Shown here: positions 51,469-60,991 of the stretch, one piece after another
Layout of the letters: each line of letters opens with the position of its first letter
How positions within the stretch are numbered: position 1 is the stretch's first letter
Source: Chloroflexota bacterium
GTDB lineage: Bacteria > Chloroflexota > Dehalococcoidia > Lucifugimonadales > Lucifugimonadaceae
Direction of reading: 5' to 3'
NCBI GenBank assembly: GCA_009838175.1
Contig: VXSB01000060.1
Span: forward strand, 62,001 to 126,000
Length of the DNA stretch: 64,000 bases
The notes under the pieces: generated by a model
Told to the model about the DNA's origin: nothing
What the model saw: only the letters and a program-made list of their open reading frames with translations
Database searches by the model: none
Translations under genes and position numbers: made by a program

Positions 51469-52482
51469 ATGCCTTGGCGATACATATCGGGCAGACTACT
51501 GATGTTCGTAATCACGATTTGGGTTGCGAGCACGATTGTCTTTTTTCTACCGCGTGTATCAGGTCAGAACCCCTTAGCAGAAAAGATCTACCAGGACGCG
51601 CAGCGTGGCGGTTATCAAGACCCCGCGGTACAAGAACGCGTTCGGGTTTTTGAGCAGAAATACGGTTTCGACAAGCCGCTTTGGCAACAATACGTCAAGT
51701 TTGTTTACGACGTGGTTAAATTCGATCTGGGTCGATCGATCTACTTATGGCCCAAATCGGTCAACGAGATCCTTGCCGAGGGGATCATTTGGACCCTCTC
51801 GTTGGGTCTGCTAACGTTGCTACTCGCGTTCTTGGTCGGTTCTACAATGGGCGCATTGCTCGAATGGAAGCGGAACAACTGGGGACTGATGGTCGCGATG
51901 GCACCGATCTTGGCGCTTTCAGCCATACCGTTCTTCATATTTGGACTGGTGTTGCAGTTGCTCGTGTTCAATATCGACCGCGAGTATCCATTAGTTTATG
52001 GATACCAGCAAGGCGTCTTAGGATGGCCTGACTGGTCGGATTGGAGCTTCATCCTTAGCGTCTTGAAACATGGATTGCTGCCTGCGCTGTCGATCACCAT
52101 GGTTTCTCTCGGCGGATGGGCAATGGGCATGCGCGGCATGATGGTGACGACCAAAGGCGAGGACTACATGGTTCAAGCCGAAGCGAAAGGCTTGCCTGAA
52201 CGAATAATGCTTACGAAATATGCGGTAAGGAACTCGTTGCTCCCTCAGGTGACCGGTCTCACGCTGGCGCTGGGCCTCATCGTCTCAGGTGTGGTGCTTG
52301 TCGAGATCGTATTCGGTTATCCGGGAGTGGGAGGTCAGTTGGTGCAAGCCGTAAGCCGGAGCGACTACCCTACTATTCAAGGGATCGTATTCCTGCTGGC
52401 ATTCGGCACCGCAGCCGCGACTTTGGTGTTGGACCTAACCTACCCGTTATTGGATCCGCGCATCAAATCACTCTCGAACTGA
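51469..52482 (+). CDS. ABC transporter permease (DppB/OppB type), copy 2
   Basis: This 337-residue membrane protein opens MPWRYISGRLLMFVITIWVA and carries the periplasmic EQKYGFDKPLWQQYVKF, six helices, and an EAA loop, GEDYMVQAEAKGLPERIMLT, followed by KYAVRNSLLPQ. The C-terminus YPLLDPRIKSLSN is typical. Its closest partner in the window is the permease at 56044, with long identical stretches (GWAMGMRGMMVTTKGEDYM). It works with the next gene's product. Confidence 0.92.
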   Translation: MPWRYISGRLLMFVITIWVASTIVFFLPRVSGQNPLAEKIYQDAQRGGYQDPAVQERVRVFEQKYGFDKPLWQQYVKFVYDVVKFDLGRSIYLWPKSVNEILAEGIIWTLSLGLLTLLLAFLVGSTMGALLEWKRNNWGLMVAMAPILALSAIPFFIFGLVLQLLVFNIDREYPLVYGYQQGVLGWPDWSDWSFILSVLKHGLLPALSITMVSLGGWAMGMRGMMVTTKGEDYMVQAEAKGLPERIMLTKYAVRNSLLPQVTGLTLALGLIVSGVVLVEIVFGYPGVGGQLVQAVSRSDYPTIQGIVFLLAFGTAAATLVLDLTYPLLDPRIKSLSN

Positions 52483-52492
52483 CGAAATATTT

Positions 52493-53473
52493 ATGGAGCA
52501 GGTACAGACAGATACGCCCACAATGTCGTGGTGGAATTCTCTCGCTACACGGTCAGAGTTCACGCGCGATCGAGTAGTCCCGATCCTGCGTTACATGCGT
52601 CGGAACCGATTGATCGTGTTCGGGTTGGGCGCATTCGTGGCGTTGACGTTATTCGTTACGATGTCCTATCTCTTTTACGAGCAAGAGGACTTGCTGCAGG
52701 AGAGGCACGGTGTAAACGGCCTCGTCAAGGCTGCCTCAGTACAAGCCAACCAGAAGCCTTCGTGGAATCCATGGAGCGGTTACCCGTTGGGCACCGATGT
52801 CCAAGGGCGAGACATCTATGCTGCCGTGGTCGTCGGAATACCGCTGTCGTTGAGGATCGGTCTCATTGCAGCAGCGATCGGCGTCGGCGTCGGTATGGTT
52901 TTGGCCTTCGTAGCCGCCTATGTCGGAGGAGTTGTAGACGCGGTTATTCGCACCATCGTTGACAGCCTCATCCCAATACCGGGACTGCTCGTTCTGGTCT
53001 TGGTCGCTACATCCCTTAATCCGGGTCAGGGCTTGACAGTAGATCAATTAGCCTTCGTTATAGCTGTATTAGCATGGCCCGGCCCGGCACGAGTGATTCG
53101 TTCACAGGTATTGGTGATAAGAGAACGCGGATACGTTGAGATGGCGAGGATGTCGGGGACTAGCGCCCTCGGAATCATATTCAAGGAGATGATGCCGAAC
53201 CTCGCCCCGTACGCATTGGCGAGCTTCGTGGCGGCGGTTTCCGGATCCATACTCGCATCCATTGGCCTCGAATCTTTAGGCCTAGGTCCACTCGACTCGC
53301 CCACTCTGGGCAGCATGATCTACTGGAACATTTTCACCAGCTCGGTGCTACTCGGATTGTGGTACTGGCTGCTGCCGCCGATTATCGTCCTAGTCGTCCT
53401 TTTCGTCGGTCTGTTCATGATCTCAGCAGGCCTAGACGAAGTGGCAAACCCTAGGTTGCGACGCCGGGTTTGA
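52493..53473 (+). CDS. ABC transporter permease (DppC/OppC type), copy 2
   Basis: The 326-residue permease has a first helix LIVFGLGAFVALTLFVTMSY, then YPLGTDVQGRDIYAAVVVG, the EAA loop RGYVEMARMSGTSALGIIFK, and a C-terminus ISAGLDEVANPRLRRRV. It is nearly collinear with the product at 57059. No ATPase gene follows in this operon, so it likely shares the ATPases encoded at 58107-60248 (inference). A 15-bp terminator hairpin lies about 200 bases on. Confidence 0.92.
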   Translation: MEQVQTDTPTMSWWNSLATRSEFTRDRVVPILRYMRRNRLIVFGLGAFVALTLFVTMSYLFYEQEDLLQERHGVNGLVKAASVQANQKPSWNPWSGYPLGTDVQGRDIYAAVVVGIPLSLRIGLIAAAIGVGVGMVLAFVAAYVGGVVDAVIRTIVDSLIPIPGLLVLVLVATSLNPGQGLTVDQLAFVIAVLAWPGPARVIRSQVLVIRERGYVEMARMSGTSALGIIFKEMMPNLAPYALASFVAAVSGSILASIGLESLGLGPLDSPTLGSMIYWNIFTSSVLLGLWYWLLPPIIVLVVLFVGLFMISAGLDEVANPRLRRRV

Positions 53474-53681
53474 ACGCTACTCGGGACTCTTGTCCTGATT
53501 CTGGAAATGGGCGGCGTCTTTCGGGTATGTCAAATGCCGCATCGCGGAGCGTGATCCATTGTGCGTTCGAACTCAGGCCCGTTGATTGGCGTAATCGAAT
53601 CACCATTCTCTGACGGTATCGATCCAAGAACGCGCAGTTCGTCTTTGGTAGGCTTCATAGCTCCGGATAGATGGCAAAAGA

Positions 53682-53714
53682 AAAGGGCTCGGACAGCAAC
53701 TGTCCGAGCCCTTT
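53682..53714. terminator. Bidirectional terminator between convergent ABC genes
   Basis: AAAGGGCTCGGACAG and CTGTCCGAGCCCTTT form a perfect 15-bp stem with a three-base loop. A-runs and T-runs flank both sides, so it can serve the permease operon (plus) and the solute-binding gene (minus). The 261-base gap holds no gene. Confidence 0.9.
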
Positions 53715-53734
53715 ATCGCGTCGAGTGAACTCGA

Positions 53735-55810
53735 TTACGAGGTTGACCTGAGGTTGTTCAGGATCAACTGGAACGTAAGGTGCCAGAACGCGCCGTTGGT
53801 GTACGGGTTGTCGTGGGTCGGCCAGTTCGTCCAATAAGTCGTGTTCATCGGGATGCGGTGGTACCACTCGAGAACCTGCACGTCGGGCAGTTCGTCGAGC
53901 CAGATTTCCATCGCTTCGGACCAAAGCTCTTCCAACTTGGCAACGTCGTTGATGCCCGTGGCAGACACTTCGTCAGTCAATTCGTTGAACCGCGGGTCTG
54001 ACCAGAAGTACGCGTTGGTCTGGTGACCTTCACCAGCTTCTTCAGCATCCGTGCCGTAGTACAGGTTCATGGTGAAGTACGGGTCACGAACCGAACCACC
54101 GTGGCCTCGGAGTCCGCAAGACGCTTCACCAGCGCTCTGCTGAGCCCAAGCATCAGGCGGGTTGTTGTACGAGGACTTGATACCGTGGTTGTCCAACTGT
54201 CGGGCCAAGATCGGACCGAAGTCGTTGAAGATACCGAAACCAAGGATGTCACAGATAACTTCGTTGCCATCCTTCTCCCAGTATCCGTTGCTGTTCTTAG
54301 CGTAACCGGCATCCATCATCAACCCATCTGCCTTCGCCGGGTTGTACTCGATGGTGTTGTGCGTTGTAGCAAGTTTGTCTTCGACTGCGTCGTAGTAGCG
54401 TTGGAGCGGTGCGTACGACGGGATAGGCAGTTGCGATGGGGTTCCCGCGCCGTCGTATGCAACCTCGATCAGCTGATCTCTGTTGATGTAGTACGACATC
54501 GCCCAGCGAACGCGCTTGTCGTCGTAAGGCGGCTTGCTTGCGTTGAAGAGCAGTCCGATAGGCCACCAGTCGACGTAGCCATAGGGCTTCTCAAAACCGG
54601 AGTGGGTGACCACTGCGGGGTTTCGAGCAAGAACTTCGGCCATCGTGGTCGGGCGCAGGTCAAGAGTGGCGTCAGCGCGGTTGGCGATGACGGCTTGCGC
54701 CATCTGGGTCTCACCCGGGTTCGGTACGTAGACTATCTGCAGGACGTCAGGCAACTGCTCGACTAGACCTTGATCAACTGCCCACCAAGAGTCTCGGCGG
54801 TTAATGATCTTCTGTTCGGGCGAAGTCTGGATGACGTGCCACGGTCCAGTGGTGACCGGCCAGCCCTTATCAATGTCAAAGTGGGTGAACTCGAGCCAGT
54901 CGTTGCCATCGAAGACATGCTTCGGAACGATGTAAAGTCCGATGTCGAACTTGTACATCATGAAGTACATGAACTTCGGCCGCGGTCCTTGGAACGTCAC
55001 CTTGACTGTCAAATCGTCGACTTGTTCTACCGATTCAATGTCGCGCTGTACCTGCGCGCTTCGGCGTACGCCGGAGTTGTTGAGGAGGTAGTCCAATGTG
55101 TAAGCTACATCGTCCGCACCGAATGCGACGCCGTCACTCCAAGTGATGCCGTCACGCAAGTTGATGGTCAACTCCGTGAAGTCTGCGTTATATTCCCAAG
55201 ACTCGGCCAACCACGGGTAGACCGTGTCGTTGAACGCGGAGTAGAAAGCCAGAGGCTCGTAAAGAAGACCAGGGCCGTTCTGGTGGCTGGTGCCACCGTT
55301 GTAGATATTCCAGATGTCGTGGTCGGTGTACCGTCCAGCGGCACCAACTCCTCCGGAACCGCCCCAGAGCAAGATCAATTGCCGTTCGCGCGGGATCGCC
55401 TCTTCCACCATCATCATCGAGTCGTCAGCCATTGCAGTGACCTCGACCTCGACGACCTTTTCTACTTCGACGACCTTCTCTACTTCGACGACCTTCTCTA
55501 CCTCGACGGTCTGAACGACCTGCTTTTCGACCTCGACGACCTTCTCGACCTCGACCTCAACGGTCTGGACGACTTCCTTCTGGACCTCGACGACGACTTC
55601 ACGTTCGACTTCGACGGTCTGAACCACTTCTCGTTCGACGACCTTTTCGACCTCGACGGTCTCTACGACACGTTCTGGAGCCTGCGTGATTACACGCTCC
55701 ACAACAACGGTTTCGACAACGGTCTCAGTGCCACCGCAAGCGATAACACCAACTGCGAGAGCCGCTGCCAATACCAGAGATGCTGTCAAAGTCGCTACAT
55801 ATTTGCGCAT
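53735..55810 (-). CDS. ABC transporter solute-binding lipoprotein (family 5) with E/V/K spacer, copy 3
   Basis: This 691-residue lipoprotein starts at 55810 with GGAGGAAG upstream. The signal peptide ends in the lipobox VGVIAC, followed by ETVVVERVITQAPERVVETV and then VEKVVEVEKVVEVE spacer units. The binding domain has AIPRERQLILLWGGSGGVGA, WEYNADFTELTINLRDGITW, RVRWAMSYYINRDQLIEVAY and YHRIPMNTTYWTNWPTHDNP. It is a close paralogue of the protein at 49255. Unlike that copy it is transcribed away from its permease genes, from a divergent promoter region. Confidence 0.92.
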   Translation of the reverse strand: MRKYVATLTASLVLAAALAVGVIACGGTETVVETVVVERVITQAPERVVETVEVEKVVEREVVQTVEVEREVVVEVQKEVVQTVEVEVEKVVEVEKQVVQTVEVEKVVEVEKVVEVEKVVEVEVTAMADDSMMMVEEAIPRERQLILLWGGSGGVGAAGRYTDHDIWNIYNGGTSHQNGPGLLYEPLAFYSAFNDTVYPWLAESWEYNADFTELTINLRDGITWSDGVAFGADDVAYTLDYLLNNSGVRRSAQVQRDIESVEQVDDLTVKVTFQGPRPKFMYFMMYKFDIGLYIVPKHVFDGNDWLEFTHFDIDKGWPVTTGPWHVIQTSPEQKIINRRDSWWAVDQGLVEQLPDVLQIVYVPNPGETQMAQAVIANRADATLDLRPTTMAEVLARNPAVVTHSGFEKPYGYVDWWPIGLLFNASKPPYDDKRVRWAMSYYINRDQLIEVAYDGAGTPSQLPIPSYAPLQRYYDAVEDKLATTHNTIEYNPAKADGLMMDAGYAKNSNGYWEKDGNEVICDILGFGIFNDFGPILARQLDNHGIKSSYNNPPDAWAQQSAGEASCGLRGHGGSVRDPYFTMNLYYGTDAEEAGEGHQTNAYFWSDPRFNELTDEVSATGINDVAKLEELWSEAMEIWLDELPDVQVLEWYHRIPMNTTYWTNWPTHDNPYTNGAFWHLTFQLILNNLRSTS

Positions 55811-55876
55811 TGACTTCCTCCTGTTTTCTGGATTAGCAGTAGTTGTGCCCAAATAAGACACGTAAACAAACGTCGA

Positions 55877-55905
55877 ATTTTACTTGCTTTGTCAATCGGA
55901 GTCAA
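55877..55905 (-). promoter_or_regulatory. Predicted promoter for solute-binding gene copy 3
   Basis: On the minus strand TTGACT (55905-55900) and TAAAAT (55882-55877) are 17 bases apart. Confidence 0.55.
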
Positions 55906-55917
55906 TTGCGTCGGCAA

Positions 55918-55946
55918 TTGACAAACTTAATCGCACACACTACAAT
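55918..55946 (+). promoter_or_regulatory. Predicted promoter for permease/ATPase operon
   Basis: TTGACA (55918-55923) and TACAAT (55941-55946) are 17 bases apart. This is the divergent partner of the minus-strand promoter, and the two -35 boxes are only 12 bases apart, so a shared regulator could act on both. Confidence 0.65.
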
Positions 55947-56043
55947 CGGTTCGATTCGCCTGGTACGCGCACTGTATCCAAAATCCACGTAGCGTCGCGA
56001 GCGATAACGGGATGACGGGGTCTACACAAAAACCGAAGCCAAC

Positions 56044-57054
56044 ATGGTTCTAAAGTACATAGTCAGCCGCTTGGCGATGTTCTTCATCTCTATATTCGTG
56101 GCTAGTACCGTCATTTTCTTCCTTCCGCGTCTGACTGGGCAGAATCCGCTGGAGGAGAAGTTCTACCAAGAAGCCCAGCGGGGCGGCTACCTTGAGGACG
56201 TGGATGAGATCGTCGCGGCATTTGAGGAGCAGTACGGGTTCGACAAACCGCTCTATCAACAGTATTTCACGTTTATGGTGAATTTGACACGATTTGATCT
56301 GGGTAGATCGATCTTCAGCTGGCCTAAAACCGTGAACCAATTGTTGGGCGAGACGATCATATGGACGTTGGCGTTGTCTTTGCTGACGGGGGTCATCGCG
56401 TTCGTGATCGGAACGATCATGGGAGCTTTGATGGAATGGAAAAGGAACAACTCGCTACTCATGGTGTCGTTCTTTCCGTTCATGATTTGGGCGGCCGTGC
56501 CGTACTTCATCTTCGGCTTGGTCTTGCTGACGGTCTTTTCTTTCGCGTGGCCGGTTTTGCCCGGTTACGGAGGTTATCAAACCGGAGTGGTCGGTTGGCC
56601 TAACTGGTCCGAATTAGACTTCTTGGTCAGCGTAGTCAAGCACGGTACATTGCCTGCGCTATCAATCATCCTTGTATCTCTCGCCGGTTGGGCGATGGGC
56701 ATGAGAGGCATGATGGTCACTACGAAAGGTGAGGACTATATGCTACTGGCGGAAGCAAAAGGCTTGCCCGGGCGGGTCCAGTTCTACCGCTACGCAGTCC
56801 GAAATTCAACTTTGCCGCAGTTGACCGGATTGGCCTTGCAGTTAGGTTTGATCGTTTCCGGTCTGTTGCTCGTGGAAGTTGTATTTGCCTACCCCGGAGT
56901 GGGCGGTATGCTGTACTCTGCGATACGGATCAGCGACCATGCGATTATCCAAGGGACAGTGTTTGTTCTCGCGTTCGGCACCGCGCTCGCAACATTGATT
57001 TTGGACATGATCTACCCTTTGATCGACCCGCGAATCAAGTACGGTGCAACGTAA
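56044..57054 (+). CDS. ABC transporter permease (DppB/OppB type), copy 3
   Basis: The 336-residue permease opens MVLKYIVSRLAMFFISIFVA and has EEQYGFDKPLYQQYFTF, six helices, the coupling loop GEDYMLLAEAKGLPGRVQFY and C-terminus YPLIDPRIKYGAT. It is a close paralogue of the permease at 51469. It is the first gene of a complete B-C-D-F operon; its gene ends five bases before the ATG of the next. Confidence 0.92.
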   Translation: MVLKYIVSRLAMFFISIFVASTVIFFLPRLTGQNPLEEKFYQEAQRGGYLEDVDEIVAAFEEQYGFDKPLYQQYFTFMVNLTRFDLGRSIFSWPKTVNQLLGETIIWTLALSLLTGVIAFVIGTIMGALMEWKRNNSLLMVSFFPFMIWAAVPYFIFGLVLLTVFSFAWPVLPGYGGYQTGVVGWPNWSELDFLVSVVKHGTLPALSIILVSLAGWAMGMRGMMVTTKGEDYMLLAEAKGLPGRVQFYRYAVRNSTLPQLTGLALQLGLIVSGLLLVEVVFAYPGVGGMLYSAIRISDHAIIQGTVFVLAFGTALATLILDMIYPLIDPRIKYGAT

Positions 57055-57058
57055 AAGA

Positions 57059-58054
57059 ATGGATTCTGCAATTCAACCAGACCCTTCGGCAACACCGACA
57101 ACCGACGCTACCGAAGTCGGTGCCCCTCAAACTTCATCAATCTATCAGGAACGGATCCTTCCGACTCTCAGATATCTGCGCCGAAACAGATTGATGGTGC
57201 TGGGGCTGACGATCCTAGGTGCATTGGCTTTGATGATCATTCTGTCTTACTTGTTCTACAGACAGACAGATCTTTACGGTGAAGAACAAGGTGTCGATGG
57301 ACTGTCCACAGCGTTATCCGTTCCGGCTCGAATCAAACCGTCGTGGAATCCTTGGGGCGAGTTCCCACTTGGTACCGACGAACAAGGGCGCGACATCTTA
57401 GCGCACTTAACAGTCGGCACTCCGCTGACGTTGCGTATCGGACTGTTGGCTGCGGCCATTGGAATTGGTGCGGGAATGATACTCGCGTTCATCTCAGCGT
57501 ACGCAGGTGGGTGGATCGACGCAATCATCAGAGTTTTAGTCGACAGCTTGATACCTATTCCTGGACTGGTAATTCTGATTATCATTGCGACCGCATTAAC
57601 GCCTGGAAAGGGACTTAATGTTGACCAGTTGGCACTTGCAATAGCCGTGTTAGCTTGGCCTGGCCCTGCCAGAGTCATAAGATCGCAGGTCCTAGTAATG
57701 AGGGAACGTGGATACGTCCAAATGGCCAGGATGTCTGGTACCGGAAGTTTGGGGATCATATTTAAAGAAATGATGCCTAATCTGGCCCCATATATTCTTG
57801 CGAGCTATGTTGCAGCGGTAACTGGCGCAATCCTCGCCACTATCGGAATTGAGACGCTGGGACTGGGCGATATCGATGCTCCTACACTAGGTGCCATGCT
57901 GTACTGGATCATCGAACTTGGAGCACTGCTTAAAGGGCAATGGTGGTGGTTGCTGTCTCCAATCTTCGTCATCGTGCTCTTATTCGTCGGCCTATTCATG
58001 ATCTCCGCCGGCCTTGACGAAGTCGCAAACCCGAGGCTCCGAAGACGCGTATAG
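57059..58054 (+). CDS. ABC transporter permease (DppC/OppC type), copy 3
   Basis: This permease of about 331 residues has LMVLGLTILGALALMIILSY, FPLGTDEQGRDILAHLTVG, EAA loop RGYVQMARMSGTGSLGIIFK and the ending SAGLDEVANPRLRRRV. ATG 57059 is preferred; a GTG at 57044 would overlap the previous gene by 11 bases. It is a paralogue of 52493. Confidence 0.9.
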   Translation: MDSAIQPDPSATPTTDATEVGAPQTSSIYQERILPTLRYLRRNRLMVLGLTILGALALMIILSYLFYRQTDLYGEEQGVDGLSTALSVPARIKPSWNPWGEFPLGTDEQGRDILAHLTVGTPLTLRIGLLAAAIGIGAGMILAFISAYAGGWIDAIIRVLVDSLIPIPGLVILIIIATALTPGKGLNVDQLALAIAVLAWPGPARVIRSQVLVMRERGYVQMARMSGTGSLGIIFKEMMPNLAPYILASYVAAVTGAILATIGIETLGLGDIDAPTLGAMLYWIIELGALLKGQWWWLLSPIFVIVLLFVGLFMISAGLDEVANPRLRRRV

Positions 58055-58106
58055 CCAACAAAACGTCGCCGCAATCCCAATCGAACTATCGACCACAGGT
58101 AATCAA

Positions 58107-59183
58107 ATGACAACCGCCGAGGCAACAACCGCTGCAGTTAACGTAGACATTCACTCGGAGAATGTCTTGGAGGTCGAGAACCTCAAGGTCTACTACGACA
58201 CTGATGCCGGTCAGGTCAAAGCGGTCGACGACGTTTCATTCACCCTGAAAAGGGGCGAGCGAATGGGATTGGTCGGCGAATCGGGTTCAGGGAAGACCAC
58301 CATGGCGATGGCGCTGATGCGCCTCCACAAGCCACCCGCGATCATCGCTGGCGGAACCGTGCGACTCGACGGACTGAGTCTGCTTGACCTGAACGAAGAG
58401 GAGATGCGGCAAACTAGGCTCAGAGACATCGCCCTCGTTCCCCAAGGCGCGATGAACTCGCTCAATCCGGTCTACCGCGTCCGCGACCAGATCGTTGACG
58501 GTATCAAGCACCACACTTCAGGCGATGAGATGCCGAACAAACCAGTGTTGAGCGAACGCGTGGTTGAGCTGCTCAACAGCGTCGGATTGGATGGCAATGT
58601 CGCCGACATGTACCCGCACGAGTTGAGCGGTGGCATGAAGCAGCGCGTCGCTTTGGCGATCGCCACATCTTTGCGACCCAAGATGATTCTCGCTGACGAG
58701 CCCACCAGCGCATTAGACGTGGTAGTGCAACGTCAGATCATGCTCACCCTCGAACAGCTCCAGCAAGAGATGCAGGCATCTGTTCTCCTAGTCGGACACG
58801 ATATGGGATTGATGGCCCAGTTCGCCGACGTTCTCGGTGTGATGTACGCTGGACACCTCGTGGAATTTGCCCCCATCCAAGAAATCTTCGAAGATCCCAA
58901 GCATCCCTACACCAAGAAGCTCATCAGCAGCCTTCCAGACATTGAAGTCAAGGGCCAATTCACCGGGATCGAAGGCCTGCCTCCAACCCTTGTCGTGCCC
59001 CCGCCCGGGTGCAGATTCCATCCTAGGTGCCCTATCTACAACGACGACGAGGATTTCCGGGGCGAGTTCACAGACATCAGGGGCCAGCTGGACACCAGCC
59101 TATGTACAACCGTCGATCCGCACCTCAACGAGATCGAACCGCGCCGATGGGTGGCTTGCCACATGTACGAAAGGAGCGCGTAG
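58107..59183 (+). CDS. Oligopeptide ABC transporter ATP-binding protein (OppD type)
   Basis: The 358-residue ATPase has Walker A GESGSGKTT, signature ELSGGMKQRVALAIATSL, Walker B ILADEPTSALDVVVQRQI and switch VLLVGHDMG. The C-terminal oligopeptide domain has GCRFHPRCPIY with Cys residues, which may bind an iron-sulfur cluster in Opp/Dpp ATPases. Start taken as ATG 58107; a longer frame from 58014 overlaps the permease. It pairs with the next gene to drive the B-C permeases. Confidence 0.93.
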   Translation: MTTAEATTAAVNVDIHSENVLEVENLKVYYDTDAGQVKAVDDVSFTLKRGERMGLVGESGSGKTTMAMALMRLHKPPAIIAGGTVRLDGLSLLDLNEEEMRQTRLRDIALVPQGAMNSLNPVYRVRDQIVDGIKHHTSGDEMPNKPVLSERVVELLNSVGLDGNVADMYPHELSGGMKQRVALAIATSLRPKMILADEPTSALDVVVQRQIMLTLEQLQQEMQASVLLVGHDMGLMAQFADVLGVMYAGHLVEFAPIQEIFEDPKHPYTKKLISSLPDIEVKGQFTGIEGLPPTLVVPPPGCRFHPRCPIYNDDEDFRGEFTDIRGQLDTSLCTTVDPHLNEIEPRRWVACHMYERSA

Positions 59184-60248
59184 TTGGCTACTCAAATCGC
59201 TGAAACTTCGACTCCAGCATCGACAAACGGCACCGACAACGTCCTCGAACTCGAAAACGTCACTAAAGTGTTCGGTGGCGGTTTGCTTCGGCGCAATATC
59301 ACCATCGCGGTCGATGGCGTCAGTTTGGGCATCCCCCGGGAGAACCCCGGCATCATCGCCGTCGCCGGCGAGAGCGGGAGCGGGAAGACAACACTCGCAC
59401 GCTTGATGCTAGGCATCATCCCGCCCACCGAAGGCGCAATCTACTTCAACGGTAGCGACATATCTACGCTCAACCGAACCGATCGGCGTGAGTTCCGCCG
59501 CGAAGTCCAACCAATCATGCAAGACCCGTTCGAGGTCTACAACCCGTTTTACAAAGTCGACCACGTCCTAATGTCGCCAGTCCAGAATTTCGGTTTGGCA
59601 CGCTCGAAGAGCGAGGCACGTGACTTGGTTATCGAATCTCTAGAAACCGTCGGCTTGCGCCACCAAGAGACGCTTGGCCGCTTCCCACACCAGTTGAGCG
59701 GCGGTCAGCGGCAGCGCATCATGGTCGCTAGAGCGCTGTTGTTGAAACCGCGCATCATCGTCGCAGACGAGCCAGTGTCCATGGTCGACGCGTCCTTAAG
59801 AGCCACCATCCTCGGCAGTATCGACCTGCTCAACAAAGAACTCGGCATCGCGGTGATCTACATCACGCACGACTTGACGACCGCGTTCCAAATCAGCGAC
59901 AACATCATCGTCATGTACCAGGGCTCGGTAGTCGAGACCGGACGCGTTGAGGACGTGATCCAGAACCCGCAGCATCCTTACACCCAGCTGCTAGTCGAGT
60001 CGATCCCGCGTCCAAACCCGAGCGAACGTTGGGGCCGAGACATGGCGTCGCAAGAAACTGGTGGCGACATGACCAATACCGGCTGTAGGTTCGCGCCCAG
60101 GTGCCCATACGCGATGGCGGAATGCACCGCTGAAATGCCTCCCCTATACCGCGTCGGAGACACGCAGGCCGCGCTGTGCTACCTGCACCGCGACAACTCG
60201 CTGGGCAACGTGCAAAGCATCTCGGACGTATTCAAGTCCGGTAGCTAA
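59184..60248 (+). CDS. Oligopeptide ABC transporter ATP-binding protein (OppF type)
   Basis: The 354-residue ATPase has Walker A GESGSGKTTLARL, signature LSGGQRQRIMVARALLL and Walker B IIVADEPVSMVDASLRATIL, where the usual ALD D-loop reads MVD. The C-terminal domain has GCRFAPRCPYAMAEC. A TTG start directly abuts the previous stop codon. It is the last gene of the permease-ATPase operon. Confidence 0.92.
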   Translation: MATQIAETSTPASTNGTDNVLELENVTKVFGGGLLRRNITIAVDGVSLGIPRENPGIIAVAGESGSGKTTLARLMLGIIPPTEGAIYFNGSDISTLNRTDRREFRREVQPIMQDPFEVYNPFYKVDHVLMSPVQNFGLARSKSEARDLVIESLETVGLRHQETLGRFPHQLSGGQRQRIMVARALLLKPRIIVADEPVSMVDASLRATILGSIDLLNKELGIAVIYITHDLTTAFQISDNIIVMYQGSVVETGRVEDVIQNPQHPYTQLLVESIPRPNPSERWGRDMASQETGGDMTNTGCRFAPRCPYAMAECTAEMPPLYRVGDTQAALCYLHRDNSLGNVQSISDVFKSGS

Positions 60249-60260
60249 CGACCGTTGTCG

Positions 60261-60899
60261 CTATCGGACAAGATCGCGTAGAAATTCAGTCGGCCCCGTT
60301 AAGGCGAACACCATTATTGGTATACCTAGCCCCACGGCGACTATCCAAGGGCCCCACATCGAAACTGATTCCGACTTCATCGCGTTCAAACGGTCCATTA
60401 AGAACCCGATGATTGCGAAAAATCCGCCTGATAAGAGTCCCGCATAGACGTTCGGAGCGCCTTGGATGAACATGTCGTACGGGAAGATAATGACTGCGTC
60501 CAGCAATAGCGACGGCAGCGAACCCACGCCGTAAACGCCCTCGGCAAGCCCGGCGAACACGCCTGAGATTCGGGTTAGTCCACCTGTCAATATCGGGGTG
60601 GCGACTCCAAATGCGAATCCCATGAACAGCCAAGTGATCGGTTTTGCAGGTATTTGGGCCATGTCCCGGACGTGAAAAACCGCTATCGGTACCACGATCA
60701 ATGCTGAGACGGCCGCGCCTACCGAAAAGAAAACGGCGCCCCAACCTTCTATCCGGACGGCGTCCTCGAAATACTCAAACCTGCCTAGCACCGCGACGTG
60801 AAACGCCGCGATCGATAGCAGGACGCCGAGCAGAGAGATTGCTGCGGTTAAACGTCGCCGTCGCGTCGCATCGGGCTGCAGAGTCTCAAGCCTCGACAA
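60261..60899 (-). CDS. Multi-pass membrane protein of unknown function
   Basis: The 212-residue product has five to six hydrophobic segments (AISLLGVLLSIAAFHVAVL, VFFSVGAAVSALIVVPIAVF, ITWLFMGFAFGVATPILTGG, LLLDAVIIFPYDMFI, GLLSGGFFAIIGFLMD, WIVAVGLGIPIMVFALTG). No family is recognised. It is convergent with the OppF gene, only 12 bases apart. The TTG start at 60899 is uncertain. It may be a distant relative of the membrane protein at 48228. Confidence 0.6.
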   Translation of the reverse strand: MSRLETLQPDATRRRRLTAAISLLGVLLSIAAFHVAVLGRFEYFEDAVRIEGWGAVFFSVGAAVSALIVVPIAVFHVRDMAQIPAKPITWLFMGFAFGVATPILTGGLTRISGVFAGLAEGVYGVGSLPSLLLDAVIIFPYDMFIQGAPNVYAGLLSGGFFAIIGFLMDRLNAMKSESVSMWGPWIVAVGLGIPIMVFALTGPTEFLRDLVR

Positions 60900-60991
60900 A
60901 CGACTAATGTCGATGGTTCCTATGGCGTAAAAAATCCGAATTTACTCTCACCTTGTATTAAGGGGAGAATCGAAGAGGCGGTCAGTGTAAA

